A DNA stretch of 64,000 nucleotides from Mucilaginibacter agri (GCF_009928685.1 NZ_WWEO01000045.1:186001-250000); one strand, 5' to 3'. Shown: positions 1 to 8,471, numbered from the stretch's first letter. Translations and numbers: made by a program. The notes: generated from the letters alone by a model not told the origin.

Positions 1-608
1 AACTCTTCTTTTTCGGTGGTGTGTACGCGTACAACGCCAGATAATACCAGATCAACCATAATACGCTGTGCACGCCTGCGGCTGAGGTTTAGCAGGTTGC
101 AATATTCTTTAACGGTAATGCGGTCATGAGCGGCCAAGTATTCTAGCAGGGCTTTTTCTTTTGATGAATATTCTATCAGTACACCATTATCATCGTTAGA
201 TCGTTTAAGTACATCAACAACAATTTTACTGGCCAGCACGCTTTTATCTTTTACCCGCACGTAAACCCACCATCGGCCATCATCGCCCAACGCGTAATGG
301 GGTTTGGTGTCACTTTCGGGGATGGTTACAATCAGTACCAGTTTATCGTCTACATAGTATTCTTCAAATGTTGGCTCTAAGGCTGGTTTGGCAAAAAAGT
401 GGGCAGCCTTGGTAATCATATAGCGCTCCTCGTCATCGGCTTTTACACCTTTAATAGTGCCATCGTCCAGTATGCCTATTAGCAGCCTTCCGCCTTTATT
501 ATTAGCGAAAGACACCATGGTTTTGGCAATCTTCTCGCAGCTGGTAATTGTTTTTTTAAAGTCTTGTGTAACGGTCTCGCCCTCCAAGATCATCCTCTTG
601 ATGTTCAT
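1..608 (-). CDS. AlbA_2 (Schlafen-like) domain regulator with C-terminal winged helix, partial
   Basis: The frame opens at an ATG at 608 and runs off the left edge without a stop, so about 202 residues are visible. Residues about 8-52 show the AlbA_2 signature: acidic start, then FANNKGG, LLIGILDDG and IKGV. A beta-rich stretch with HYALGDDGRWWVYVRV follows. Residues about 145-195 look like a winged helix (KEYCNLLNLSRRRAQRIM). AlbA_2 proteins are usually putative transcriptional regulators or nucleic-acid binders; the actual target is unknown. The start lies 17 bases after the stop of the upstream GNAT gene on the same strand, which suggests one transcript with it and the DUF4442 gene. The C-terminal end is missing here, probably only a short piece. 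Confidence 0.82.
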   Translation of the reverse strand, partial: MNIKRMILEGETVTQDFKKTITSCEKIAKTMVSFANNKGGRLLIGILDDGTIKGVKADDEERYMITKAAHFFAKPALEPTFEEYYVDDKLVLIVTIPESDTKPHYALGDDGRWWVYVRVKDKSVLASKIVVDVLKRSNDDNGVLIEYSSKEKALLEYLAAHDRITVKEYCNLLNLSRRRAQRIMVDLVLSGVVRVHTTEKEE

Positions 609-625
609 TCTGCTCCCTCAAAAAT

Positions 626-1105
626 CTATTTAACAATGTAAGGCGTTTTAATTTCCATCCACACTTCGGGTTCGGCAAAAGGCACAAAGCCAAATTGAGC
701 ATACAGGCCATGTGCATCTTTAGTTGCCAGGCTCCATCTTCTTAAATTCTGCAGATCAGGGTGTGTTCTGATGGTGTTAATCAGCCACTTGCCTAAACCA
801 TGTCCACGATGTTCGGCGCGGATAAAAACATCGCATATGTAAGCAAATGTGGCGTTGTCTGTAATTACTCGCGCAAAGCCTACCATAGCCTGATCTTTAT
901 AGATGCCGAAGCTCATCGAATTGTTAACCGCGCGAACAAAAATATCTTTAGGCATACCTTTTGCCCAATACGAGTCATTGATTAACAGCTTATAAGCTAA
1001 GTTTATATCAAATAAAACTTTATCTGTTGATATGCTGTAGCCTAGGCTTAGGCAGTTGTTAATAAGCTCTTCGGATATCATAAAATCAAGTTGTTTTATC
1101 GGCAA
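626..1105 (-). CDS. GNAT family N-acetyltransferase
   Basis: A 159-residue protein of normal GNAT length. It should move an acetyl group from acetyl-CoA to an unknown amine. The acetyl-CoA binding motif A is visible around residues 93-110 (RAEHRGHGLGKWL, with the R-G-H-G-L-G phosphate loop at 100-105). The AHGLYAQFGF segment near residue 131 matches motif B. The start at 1105 overlaps the end of the DUF4442 gene by 20 bases, so translation is likely coupled; an inner Met at residue 9 is a possible alternative. The substrate cannot be read from the sequence. Confidence 0.9.
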   Translation of the reverse strand: MPIKQLDFMISEELINNCLSLGYSISTDKVLFDINLAYKLLINDSYWAKGMPKDIFVRAVNNSMSFGIYKDQAMVGFARVITDNATFAYICDVFIRAEHRGHGLGKWLINTIRTHPDLQNLRRWSLATKDAHGLYAQFGFVPFAEPEVWMEIKTPYIVK

Positions 1106-1562
1106 GGTTAACGTTACGAATATAAACTTCGTTACTTACTATTACGCATACTTCGCCTGCTTTATTGCAAATATCTATGTCAAAAACACGGGTATATTTT
1201 TCGCCGGCTTTTATAATGCGTTCTGCTTCGGCAATATCTTCATCGGTAAGGCGGGCTTCAAAGTGGAGGTCTGTATCGCCGGGTTTTATAAATTGTATCC
1301 GTGCCGACTTGCTCCACACAATTAACTTGTGCCCCCGGTTAATCAGTACCTGATGCATCATAATGGGATGAAACGGGTCGGCTGCGCAGAATAGGGTTCC
1401 ACCAAAGATGGCGTTATTGTAATTTTTATTGAGAATGCTTTTGTTGATCTTAACCTTAACGCTTTTAAAGTCGGCCGCTATGTTAACCACCCATATACGC
1501 TGAAATAACAGGGGAGGATAAAAACGTAGTCCCCATTTTAGTAAAGAAGCCGATATAGCCAT
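1086..1562 (-). CDS. DUF4442 family hotdog-fold protein (thioesterase-like)
   Basis: 158 residues. The order (N-terminal helix with 'RFYPPLLFQRIWV', then 'NAIFGGTLFCAADPFHPIM', then 'KSARIQF.KPG') is that of the DUF4442 hotdog family, related to acyl-CoA thioesterases such as PaaI and YiiD. The segment GGTLFCAADP sits where hotdog thioesterases carry their catalytic helix. The substrate is unknown. It is first in a probable three-gene minus-strand unit with the GNAT enzyme and the AlbA_2 protein. I see no signal peptide, so it should be cytoplasmic. Confidence 0.82.
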   Translation of the reverse strand: MAISASLLKWGLRFYPPLLFQRIWVVNIAADFKSVKVKINKSILNKNYNNAIFGGTLFCAADPFHPIMMHQVLINRGHKLIVWSKSARIQFIKPGDTDLHFEARLTDEDIAEAERIIKAGEKYTRVFDIDICNKAGEVCVIVSNEVYIRNVNLADKTT

Positions 1563-1775
1563 AAGCCGAATATCAGCATTAAGTGTTATTGTTGAAATAG
1601 TACGGTGAATTATTTGGATAAACTTGATAGCCTTTTAACAGAAGTTTGACGGAGGTTAGGAACTAACATCTGTGAAAATATGTGCATTTGTAACTATCAA
1701 TTAAAAAGCAGAAACATTTAATTAATAGTGGCGTTATCTCTATGCATTTGAAGATTCACATCATAAACAATAACT

Positions 1776-1979
1776 ATGAAAAAGCACATTTTAAAATTTG
1801 CCATAGCGGCAATATTTGCCGGCAGCATAGCTGCGGGTTGCAGCTCTGAGAAAGCTGCCAGCAGTAGTTCGGACAGTACTAAAATGGATTCGACCAAGAT
1901 GTCGACACCGGCAGCTACCGATACCACCATGAAAACCGATACAGTTAAAAAGGATACGACAAAAACTCCAGGCAATTAA
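1776..1979 (+). CDS. Small Ser/Thr/Lys-rich lipoprotein
   Basis: 67 residues. A clear lipoprotein signal is present: two Lys, a hydrophobic stretch, then the lipobox IAAGC with the cysteine at residue 22. The mature part is nearly all Ser, Thr, Asp and Lys (repeated DSTKM and DTT(M/V)K units), so it is probably disordered and carried on the periplasmic or surface side of a membrane. Such short lipoproteins are common in Sphingobacteriaceae and have no known function. A hairpin terminator follows about 20 bases after the stop, so it is a single-gene unit. Confidence 0.8.
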   Translation: MKKHILKFAIAAIFAGSIAAGCSSEKAASSSSDSTKMDSTKMSTPAATDTTMKTDTVKKDTTKTPGN

Positions 1980-1997
1980 TTTGTAACGAGCGGAACG

Positions 1998-2038
1998 AAA
2001 GAAGCTCCAATCCCCTTGAGGGTTGGAGCTTTTCTTTT
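1998..2038 (+). terminator. Rho-independent terminator after the small lipoprotein
   Basis: Arms AAGCTCCAA (2002-2010) and TTGGAGCTT (2023-2031) pair around a C/G-rich top, and a T-rich run follows. It sits just downstream of the 1776-1979 gene. Confidence 0.75.
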
Positions 2039-2142
2039 GCGTGTAATTCGCGTACTATCTATGGTTGTGAAATAACCGTTAATGTATCCGACATAATACA
2101 ATTTAAAACTAACTACGGTAGGGTAGTTGCTCTAAAGCTGAT

Positions 2143-2298
2143 ATGAAAAATCCCGACTATAGAACTTACATCTTTCTGGCTGTTTTGCTTTTGGCAATGT
2201 TCATTGGATGGAAAACCTGTGGCAATTATCACACTAGTCAGCATCCCAACAAAGTGCCCGTTAAGGCCGGATCGATTGATAAACCTGATAATAAATGA
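2143..2298 (+). CDS. Small single-pass membrane protein
   Basis: A 51-residue frame starting MKNPDYRTYIF. Residues about 9-22 (FLAVLLLAMFIGW) form one hydrophobic helix, followed by a short polar tail with one cysteine. The short N-terminus before the helix suggests a membrane anchor or a cleavable signal. I do not recognise a family. Support comes only from the plausible start, the coherent membrane segment and the position after a terminator; it could also be a chance frame. Confidence 0.45.
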   Translation: MKNPDYRTYIFLAVLLLAMFIGWKTCGNYHTSQHPNKVPVKAGSIDKPDNK

Positions 2299-2409
2299 TG
2301 TTAACTTGTAATTAATTAATATTGTTTATCAAGTGTTTATATTGATTAATTTACGTAATTATTTATATAAATTAAAACTTCAGCCAAAACTTTCAACTGA
2401 ACCAGGTTT

Positions 2410-2438
2410 GTCATTCAGAGCGTAGTGAAGAATCTTCT
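2410..2438. repeat. GTCATTCAGAGCG-type dispersed repeat, intergenic copy
   Basis: Starts GTCATTCAGAGCG and ends GAAGAATCTTCT. It matches the stretch at 59610-59639 apart from two or three changes in the middle. Confidence 0.7.
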
Positions 2439-2604
2439 ACGCTGACTTTTCGCCAACGTGAAAGGTTTTTCAACAGGCTGTTGATCGCAAAAGAAAGCAC
2501 CCCTAAATTAAAGTGGTGACAGTTGGTGTTACGATAAATCCCCTCTTTAGAGTAATAGCCCATGATGAGACAAAGCTTGTTATAAAAGTGCATGGTGGTG
2601 TGTG

Positions 2605-2710
2605 ATTCCCTCCCTTGGGAGGGTGTAGGAAGGGGTTCCGCACTTGAATTACGACGAGACCCCTCCCTGCCACAGCACAACCCGACGCTCCCCTCCCAAG
2701 GGAGGGAATT
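2605..2710. repeat. C-rich/G-rich intergenic inverted repeat
   Basis: Two perfect short palindromes of the form CCCTCCC-NN-GGGAGGG lie at 2608-2623 and 2691-2706. They bracket a middle that also has GGAAGGGG and CCCCTCC, so the whole block can fold into a long hairpin. Related blocks lie at 6808-6880, 46583-46613 and 57864-57975. Confidence 0.75.
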
Positions 2711-2879
2711 TAACAATTCTGTTTAATCATGAGCTACTATTCTCGGGAGGGGAAGCAGAACAAATGTTATTTGCAATAACTTTCATGAGGTGTGTTCATT
2801 ACATATAATTTATCAATCGGGGGCATTCAGTCAATTCTTAAATTCATTAAATTCCGGTTCAGATAAAAGCTATCAAACA

Positions 2880-2917
2880 AAAACGTCCGGCATAAACTCA
2901 ATTATGCCGGACGTTTT
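2880..2917. terminator. Bidirectional hairpin terminator
   Basis: A 16-base perfect stem (AAAACGTCCGGCATAA at 2880-2895 with its complement at 2902-2917) around a 6-base loop, flanked by A and T runs. It ends the minus-strand glycosyltransferase gene. Confidence 0.85.
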
Positions 2918-2939
2918 GAATAGCTATAAAAGGATAAAC

Positions 2940-3905
2940 TTAAGCGCTTATAATAGCAGGTTTAATAACCTTGCCACCCGAGTATATTTTACGTACCTGA
3001 TAAGTCTTTTTGTTTTGTGATTCGAAGTAAGTACGCACGTTGATCTCGGCTAGGATACCCAGCGTAATCAATTGTACCCCACCTAATAATAATATTAAGC
3101 CTAGTATCAGAAGTGGTTTCCCCCAGATGTCGTGGCCCATTATTTTAAGAACCAGCAGATAAGCATTGATCAGCACACCGAAGAAAAACAGCGTGAAGCC
3201 AATGCTGCCAAACAAATGCATCGGTTTTTGAATGTACTTGCGGAAGAATACCATCAGGATTAAATCGCTGATTACTTTAAAGGTGCGGTTAATACCATAT
3301 TTAGATTTACCGTGGATGCGTGCATGGTGTGCAACATCAACCTGGGTAATGCGCGCACCTTGTTGCTTGGCCAATACAGGGATAAAACGGTGTAATTCGC
3401 CATACAAGCCTAAGTTTTGCGCAATTTCTGAGCGGAAGATTTTTAGTGTGCAGCCATAGTCTTTGATGTAAACACCTGTAAGTTTACGGATCATTGCGTT
3501 GGCAATCTTACTCGGTATTTTACGCAGAAACATACCATCCTGGCGGTTTTTGCGGTTGCCGGCTACTACGTCCCAGTCTTCGTCCTTAAGCTTTTGCAAC
3601 ATGGAAGGGATGTCTTTCGGATCGTTTTGCAAGTCGCCATCAAGTAAGGCAATGTATTCGCCTTCGGCGTGGTCGATACCGGCGGTCATCGCAGTGCTTT
3701 GACCATAGTTTTTACGCAGTTCAACCAATTTAACGCGTGGGTTACCGTTTCTGATAATCTCCTGCTGCGTGCCATCTTCAGAGCCGTCATCAACAAAAAC
3801 AACCTCATAATCAATATCAGCCAGGGCTGAACTGATCTCGGCAATAAGCGGATTTATATTTTCTTTCTCGTTTAATACCGTAATTACTACTGAAAGTTCG
3901 GGCAT
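2940..3905 (-). CDS. Family 2 glycosyltransferase, membrane-anchored (DPM1/ArnC type)
   Basis: 321 residues. The N-terminal GT-A domain starts SVVITVLNEKENI and carries VFVDDGSEDGT (about 36-46) and the DGDLQNDP nucleotide-sugar/metal motif near residue 90. Two hydrophobic helices lie at about 232-256 and 266-292. This is the layout of undecaprenyl- or dolichyl-phosphate sugar transferases, which load a sugar from a nucleotide donor onto a polyprenyl phosphate at the inner membrane. The sugar cannot be told. It is a single-gene unit with a good -7 promoter element (3930-3937) and a strong terminator (2880-2917). Confidence 0.92.
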   Translation of the reverse strand: MPELSVVITVLNEKENINPLIAEISSALADIDYEVVFVDDGSEDGTQQEIIRNGNPRVKLVELRKNYGQSTAMTAGIDHAEGEYIALLDGDLQNDPKDIPSMLQKLKDEDWDVVAGNRKNRQDGMFLRKIPSKIANAMIRKLTGVYIKDYGCTLKIFRSEIAQNLGLYGELHRFIPVLAKQQGARITQVDVAHHARIHGKSKYGINRTFKVISDLILMVFFRKYIQKPMHLFGSIGFTLFFFGVLINAYLLVLKIMGHDIWGKPLLILGLILLLGGVQLITLGILAEINVRTYFESQNKKTYQVRKIYSGGKVIKPAIISA

Positions 3906-3929
3906 GTGGAAATTGTATTATTTGGGTTG

Positions 3930-3937
3930 CAAAGATA
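3930..3937 (-). promoter_or_regulatory. -7 promoter element of the glycosyltransferase gene
   Basis: On the minus strand this reads TATCTTTG, a match to the Bacteroidota TAnnTTTG element, 24 bases before the start codon. I see no clear -33 TTG at the usual spacing. Confidence 0.5.
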
Positions 3938-4156
3938 AGATTTTTAAATTTTGAAAGCAGAATGTTTGATTTTGGCAAGCTTGCCTTAAACCCGGTGATT
4001 ACCCTGCTCAAATTTGCAATGTTGCCATCCGTAGCTTTCCCGGTATTTGAGGGTGGGGCGGAGGCCTATTTTTACCCGATTCCCGACACTCGAGTTCCGT
4101 TTCTGTTCCCGGTAAACTAATTATTAAAAATCTTCAAGCCATTCCAGTCATTTTAC

Positions 4157-4164
4157 TAATTTTG
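4157..4164 (+). promoter_or_regulatory. -7 promoter element of purL
   Basis: TAATTTTG matches TAnnTTTG and lies 28 bases before the purL start. The -33 region is weak. No purine riboswitch-like structure was recognised in the leader. Confidence 0.45.
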
Positions 4165-4192
4165 CGAATCCTTTCATATAACACTTACAACA

Positions 4193-6418
4193 TTGGAGCA
4201 ACAGGAATTAACTACCGTTGAAACCGCCAAAGATTTAGGCTTATTACCCCAGGAGTATGACCGCATCATTGAAATTTTAGGTCGCGTACCAAATTTTACC
4301 GAGCTGTCTATATTTTCTGTAATGTGGAGCGAACACTGCTCTTATAAAAACTCAATCACCTGGTTAAAAACGCTGCCTAAAGATGGCCCGCGTATGTTAG
4401 CTAAAGCCGGCGAAGAAAACGCTGGTTTGGTTGACTTGGGCGATGGCATTGGTTGCGCATTTAAGATCGAATCGCATAACCACCCGTCGGCATTAGAGCC
4501 TTACCAAGGCGCTGCTACAGGCGTAGGTGGTATTAATCGCGATATTTTTACCATGGGTGCACGCCCAATAGCGCAACTTAACTCGTTACGTTTTGGCGAT
4601 TTGGCACTTGACCGTACCAAATGGTTGGTTAAAGGTGTGGTAAAAGGTATCAGCCACTATGGTAATGCTTTCGGTATTCCAACTGTTGGGGGTGAACTGT
4701 TCTTCGACGAAAGTTTTAACGTAAATCCACTGGTTAACGCCATGTCGGCCGGTATAGTTAAAGCTGGCGAAACCGTTTCTGCTACATCTTATGGTGTAGG
4801 CAACCCGGTTTACATTGTTGGTTCTGCCACTGGTAAAGATGGTATCCACGGTGCGGCATTTGCGTCGAAAGACATCACAGAAGATTCTGTTAACGATTTA
4901 CCTGCCGTACAGGTGGGCGACCCATTCCAGGAAAAACTATTACTGGAAGCAACTTTAGAAGTAATTAAAACCGGTGCCGTTATTGGTATGCAGGATATGG
5001 GTGCAGCAGGTATTATCTGCTCTAACTCAGAAATGTCGGCCAAGGGCGAGCACGGGATGAAAATATGGTTGGATAAAGTGCCAACCCGCCAGGAGAACAT
5101 GAAACCTTTCGAGATCCTGCTTTCAGAATCACAAGAGCGTATGCTTATTGTGGTAGAAAAAGGCAAGGAAGCTTTAGTACAGGCGGTGTTTGATAAATGG
5201 GATCTTAACTGCGCCATTATTGGCGAGGTTACGGATACCAAACGTTTAGAGTATTATGTAAACGGCGAATTGGTTGCCGATGTACCTGCCGATGATTTAG
5301 TATTAGGTGGCGGCGCGCCGGTTTACCAACGCGAATACCGCGAGCCAGCTTACTTTGCAGAATATCAGAAATTTGATATTAACGATGTAGCTGAGCCAGA
5401 AAACCTGAAAGATGTTGCGGAACATTTAATTGCCCATCCAAACATTGCGTCTAAACGCTGGGTAACTGATCAGTACGATTCTATGGTAGGTACTGCTACC
5501 ATGACCACTAATCGCCCAAGCGACGCTGCGGTTGTGGCCGTAAAAGGCACTAACAAAGCAATCGCATTAACTACCGACTGTAATTCGCGTTACGTAAACG
5601 CCGATCCGCAAAAAGGGACTGCAATTGCTGTAGCTGAGGCTGCCCGCAACATCACTTGTTCTGGTGGCGAGCCTGTTGCAATTACCAACTGCTTAAACTT
5701 TGGTAACCCTTATATTCCTGAAGTTTACTGGCAATTTGTGAGTGCTATTAAAGGTATGTCTGAAGCTTGTACCAAATTCGAAACCCCGGTAACCGGCGGT
5801 AATGTGAGCTTCTACAACCAGTCGTCAGACGAAGGCCCGGTTTTCCCTACGCCAACTATCGGTATGTTGGGAGTACTGGATGATATCGACAACATTATGA
5901 CTGCTGATTTTAAACAGCCTGATGACCTGATCTACCTGATCGGCGAATCTGTAAATGATATCGCGTCGTCTCAATACCTGGCATCATATCATAAAATAAA
6001 AGAATCTCCTGCTCCATATTTCGATCTGGAAAAAGAGTACGCCATGCACCAGGTTGTAAAACAACTGATCCAACACAAAGTGATCCAATCAGCTCACGAC
6101 GTTGCTGATGGTGGTTTATATATTAACCTGTTGGAATCTGCCATGCCTAATGGCCTTGGTTTCAATATCGAGTCGGACAGTGAGATTCGCAAGGACGCTT
6201 TCTTGTTTGGCGAGGCACAGGGTAGGGTAGTGGTAAGCGTTGCACCGGCAGATGAAGAACGTTTTGTGGAAATGATGGCAACGTCAGAAACACCGTTCAG
6301 CCTGTTAGGTACAGTATCTCACCAGGGTAACTTGTTTGTTGACGACGAATTGTTCGGTAATATCACAGATATTAAACTGGTTTACGATAACGTATTACAT
6401 GTTTCACTAGGCGCATAA
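4193..6418 (+). CDS. purL: Phosphoribosylformylglycinamidine synthase subunit PurL
   Basis: 741 residues, the length of the small-form PurL that works with PurQ and PurS. It catalyses the ATP- and glutamine-dependent conversion of FGAR to FGAM, step four of purine synthesis. Recognisable family segments are MWSEHCSYK (about 44-52), the ESHNHPSA block that binds substrate (about 91-98), GGVGGINRDI-like sequence after it, and repeated AIRS-type ATP-binding domains with TGGNVSFYN in the second half. The start appears to be TTG at 4193, because no ATG lies between the leader and the conserved MEQQELTTVE region. The stop overlaps the next gene's ATG by one base, so the VOC gene is probably co-translated. 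Confidence 0.96.
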   Translation: MEQQELTTVETAKDLGLLPQEYDRIIEILGRVPNFTELSIFSVMWSEHCSYKNSITWLKTLPKDGPRMLAKAGEENAGLVDLGDGIGCAFKIESHNHPSALEPYQGAATGVGGINRDIFTMGARPIAQLNSLRFGDLALDRTKWLVKGVVKGISHYGNAFGIPTVGGELFFDESFNVNPLVNAMSAGIVKAGETVSATSYGVGNPVYIVGSATGKDGIHGAAFASKDITEDSVNDLPAVQVGDPFQEKLLLEATLEVIKTGAVIGMQDMGAAGIICSNSEMSAKGEHGMKIWLDKVPTRQENMKPFEILLSESQERMLIVVEKGKEALVQAVFDKWDLNCAIIGEVTDTKRLEYYVNGELVADVPADDLVLGGGAPVYQREYREPAYFAEYQKFDINDVAEPENLKDVAEHLIAHPNIASKRWVTDQYDSMVGTATMTTNRPSDAAVVAVKGTNKAIALTTDCNSRYVNADPQKGTAIAVAEAARNITCSGGEPVAITNCLNFGNPYIPEVYWQFVSAIKGMSEACTKFETPVTGGNVSFYNQSSDEGPVFPTPTIGMLGVLDDIDNIMTADFKQPDDLIYLIGESVNDIASSQYLASYHKIKESPAPYFDLEKEYAMHQVVKQLIQHKVIQSAHDVADGGLYINLLESAMPNGLGFNIESDSEIRKDAFLFGEAQGRVVVSVAPADEERFVEMMATSETPFSLLGTVSHQGNLFVDDELFGNITDIKLVYDNVLHVSLGA

Positions 6419-6807
6419 TGCTGAAAATTAACCGGGTACACCACGTAGCTATTATCTGTTCGGACTATGCAAAGTCAAAACAGTTTTACACGGAGGTGCT
6501 TGGTTTAAAAGCTGTACGCGAAGTATTCCGCAAGGAAAGAAATTCATATAAGCTTGATCTGGAAGTGGGCAACCTCTACCAGATCGAGCTTTTTTCGTTT
6601 CCAAACCCGCCCGCCCGACCATCGCGCCCGGAAGCCGCAGGTTTGCGACATCTTGCTTTCGAGGTAGATAATATAGATGAAGCCGTAGCCGCGGTGAATG
6701 CTCACGGGGTAGTAACTGAACCCATCCGGATAGATGAGTTCACCGGTAAAAGATTTACTTTCTTCGCCGATCCGGACGATTTGCCAATAGAATTTTACGA
6801 GGTATAA
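6418..6807 (+). CDS. VOC superfamily protein (glyoxalase-like, GloA2 type)
   Basis: 129 residues with the two beta-alpha-beta-beta-beta units of a single VOC domain. Candidate metal ligands sit at HHVAI near residue 8, the YQIELF strand, GLRHLAFEV and the terminal IEFYEV. This matches the small glyoxalase-like group often annotated as GloA2 or YwbC-like. The substrate is unknown. Its ATG overlaps the purL stop (TAATG), so the two share a transcript, but that gives no clear link to purine synthesis. Confidence 0.88.
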   Translation: MLKINRVHHVAIICSDYAKSKQFYTEVLGLKAVREVFRKERNSYKLDLEVGNLYQIELFSFPNPPARPSRPEAAGLRHLAFEVDNIDEAVAAVNAHGVVTEPIRIDEFTGKRFTFFADPDDLPIEFYEV

Positions 6808-6880
6808 AACCTCTCCCAAACCCTCCCCAAAGGAGAGGGCATCTTTTAATTCCCCTCTTGAGAGAGGTTAGGGGTGTGTT
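6808..6880. repeat. CCTCTCCCAAACCCTCCCC-type inverted repeat
   Basis: Begins with CCTCTCCCAAACCCTCC and GGAGAGGG, then CCCCTCTTGAGAGAGGTTAGGGG. The two halves are inverted relative to each other, so the block folds into a hairpin in the purL-trmN6 spacer. It is related to the element at 46583-46613. Confidence 0.72.
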
Positions 6881-6897
6881 CCTCAAAGCGATAAACC

Positions 6898-7608
6898 ATG
6901 TCCATGTTCCAATTTAAACAATTTGCTGTAGATCAATCTGGCTGTGCTATGAAGATCAATACGGATGGCGTATTGCTTGCTGCACTGCTACAAGGGGATA
7001 ACCCTCAGCGAATACTAGATATTGGCACAGGTACCGGCGTTATTGCCCTAATGCTTGCACAACGTTTTAATGAGGCTACAGTCGATGCTGTAGAAATAGA
7101 TGAATCTGCTGCAGCAACTGCCAAACGCAATTTTAAAGCATCCAAATTTGCAGAGCGGCTAAATAGCTATCACACTGGATTCGAAGATTATTTAGCACAA
7201 CACAGCGCCAGGCAATACGATCTGGTAGTAAGTAACCCACCTTTCTATATCCATTCCCTTAAATCGCCGGAGGCACAGCGTGAGCTCGCCAAGCATACCG
7301 ATAAGCACTTTTTTGATAATTTGTTAAACAGTACTTCTAAATGTTTAACAGACGGAGGTTCTTTATGGCTGGTGTTGCCCATGAATACGGCCGAACTTGT
7401 GCAGGAGATGGCCGTTAAGTACAAGCTTTCCATACATACGCAGGTTAGTATTGCCTCATATCCCAATTCGGATCCGCACCGGCAAATAATTGCGCTTTCA
7501 AAATTTCAGTATCCAATAAAAATCAGCAACTTTATCATCTACGATTCGCCAAAGAAATACACGGATCAGTATAGTATAACCCTAAAAGATTTTTTTACTA
7601 TTTTTTGA
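6898..7608 (+). CDS. trmN6: tRNA1(Val) (adenine(37)-N6)-methyltransferase TrmN6
   Basis: 236 residues, the usual length for the YfiC/TrmN6 family, which methylates N6 of A37 in tRNA1(Val) using S-adenosylmethionine. The SAM-binding motif I is LDIGTGTG (about 40-47). The acidic motif II region is VDAVEID (62-68), and the N6-adenine catalytic motif NPPFY is at 113-117. The N-terminal MFQFKQF...MKINTDGVLL is typical of the family. It begins just after a repeat element, and the next frame starts two bases after its stop. Confidence 0.92.
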   Translation: MSMFQFKQFAVDQSGCAMKINTDGVLLAALLQGDNPQRILDIGTGTGVIALMLAQRFNEATVDAVEIDESAAATAKRNFKASKFAERLNSYHTGFEDYLAQHSARQYDLVVSNPPFYIHSLKSPEAQRELAKHTDKHFFDNLLNSTSKCLTDGGSLWLVLPMNTAELVQEMAVKYKLSIHTQVSIASYPNSDPHRQIIALSKFQYPIKISNFIIYDSPKKYTDQYSITLKDFFTIF

Positions 7609-7610
7609 TT

Positions 7611-7889
7611 ATGAAAGCACTTTCCATTTTGATGATTGCCTTGCTGTTTGTTTATTTAGGCATGGGTTCAAATGCTGTTTACAACATCTATAAGCTGTAT
7701 TACAACAACGATCTCATTCCACAGAAAGTAACCAATCACATTATGCTGCCTTATCTGTTGTTTGATGTGTTTTGCTTGGCGCTGATCGTTTTCGCCATCA
7801 TCAAATTTGCAAAACAGAAATACCAGATTAGCCTGTACTATTCTTGCACAGCCCTCGTTGGCGGTGTAATTTTCTTCGCTTTGATGTAA
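7611..7889 (+). CDS. Small three-helix membrane protein of unknown function
   Basis: 92 residues from the ATG at 7611; a TTG two codons earlier overlaps the trmN6 stop and is less likely. Three hydrophobic segments (about 4-24, 45-65 and 74-92) indicate an inner-membrane protein with almost no soluble part. I do not recognise a named family. It sits between trmN6 and a phosphoesterase gene with spacings of two bases and one base, so the three are almost certainly co-transcribed. Confidence 0.78.
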   Translation: MKALSILMIALLFVYLGMGSNAVYNIYKLYYNNDLIPQKVTNHIMLPYLLFDVFCLALIVFAIIKFAKQKYQISLYYSCTALVGGVIFFALM

Positions 7890-7890
7890 T

Positions 7891-8385
7891 ATGACTCGTA
7901 TTGGCCTGATATCAGACACGCACAGCTACCTGGACGATGCCGTGTTTAAGCATTTTGAAGACCGGGATGAGATTTGGCACGCAGGCGATTTCGGCACACT
8001 CGAACTTGCTGACCAGTTAGCCGCTTTTAAACCTTTAAAAGGTGTATATGGTAATATCGACGGTAAAGACGTGCGTTTGGTTTACCCGGAGCACCTTCGT
8101 TTTAAATGCGAAGACGTTGATGTATGGATGACACACATCGGCGGCTATCCCGATAGATACAGCGCTAACGTAAAGCCCGAAATTTATACTAATCCGCCAC
8201 AATTATTTATTACCGGGCACTCACACATTCTTAAAGTGATCTATGATAAAAAGATTAGCTGCCTGCATATTAACCCCGGCGCCGCCGGAAAACAAGGCTG
8301 GCACAAAGTGCGTACCCTCATAAAGTTTGATATTAACGGCAATAAGATCGAAAATCTGAATATTGTCGAACTAAGCGGACGATAA
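7891..8385 (+). CDS. YfcE/MJ0936-type metallophosphoesterase
   Basis: 164 residues, typical for this small phosphodiesterase family. The two-metal ligand set is visible: D9 and H11 in SDTH, D33 in HAGD, N55 in YGNID, a His in WMTHIGG, and the paired His of TGHSH. Members hydrolyse phosphodiester substrates such as bis-pNPP in vitro; the biological substrate is usually unknown. It is cytoplasmic, with no signal peptide, and starts one base after the small membrane protein. A dispersed inverted repeat lies directly after its stop. Confidence 0.92.
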   Translation: MTRIGLISDTHSYLDDAVFKHFEDRDEIWHAGDFGTLELADQLAAFKPLKGVYGNIDGKDVRLVYPEHLRFKCEDVDVWMTHIGGYPDRYSANVKPEIYTNPPQLFITGHSHILKVIYDKKISCLHINPGAAGKQGWHKVRTLIKFDINGNKIENLNIVELSGR

Positions 8386-8399
8386 GCCGGTCGAGTCGT

Positions 8400-8462
8400 G
8401 AATCAAGAATCGAGAATCAAGACTTTTGGCAATCTTGATTCCTGATTCTCGATTCCTGATTC
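8400..8462. repeat. AAGAATCAAGA-family inverted repeat
   Basis: The left arm 8400-8422 (GAATCAAGAATCGAGAATC then AAGA) pairs with the right arm 8432-8462, with one extra GAATC unit on the right. It fills the space between two convergent genes and may act as a terminator hairpin for both. It shares its core with 59124-59220. Confidence 0.75.
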
Positions 8463-8471
8463 CATCGTACG

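Larger units (their letters stand above)
2299..2879. other. Gene-free interval with dispersed repeats
   Basis: No convincing gene. The left part is very AT-rich. It holds one copy of the GTCATTCAGAGCG repeat at about 2410-2438 and a C-rich/G-rich hairpin element at about 2605-2710. The only long frame here, on the minus strand, translates these repeats and is not a gene. Confidence 0.6.

Noticed and set aside
2411..2716. Minus-strand frame of 101 codons
   Set aside because: It is a translation of the dispersed repeats and palindromes, not a gene.
4015..4192. Riboswitch before purL
   Set aside because: No conserved purine-riboswitch core or other known fold was recognised in the short leader.
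8400..8462. CRISPR-like or tandem array
   Set aside because: The repeats are inverted and isolated, with no regular spacers; no cas genes in the window.
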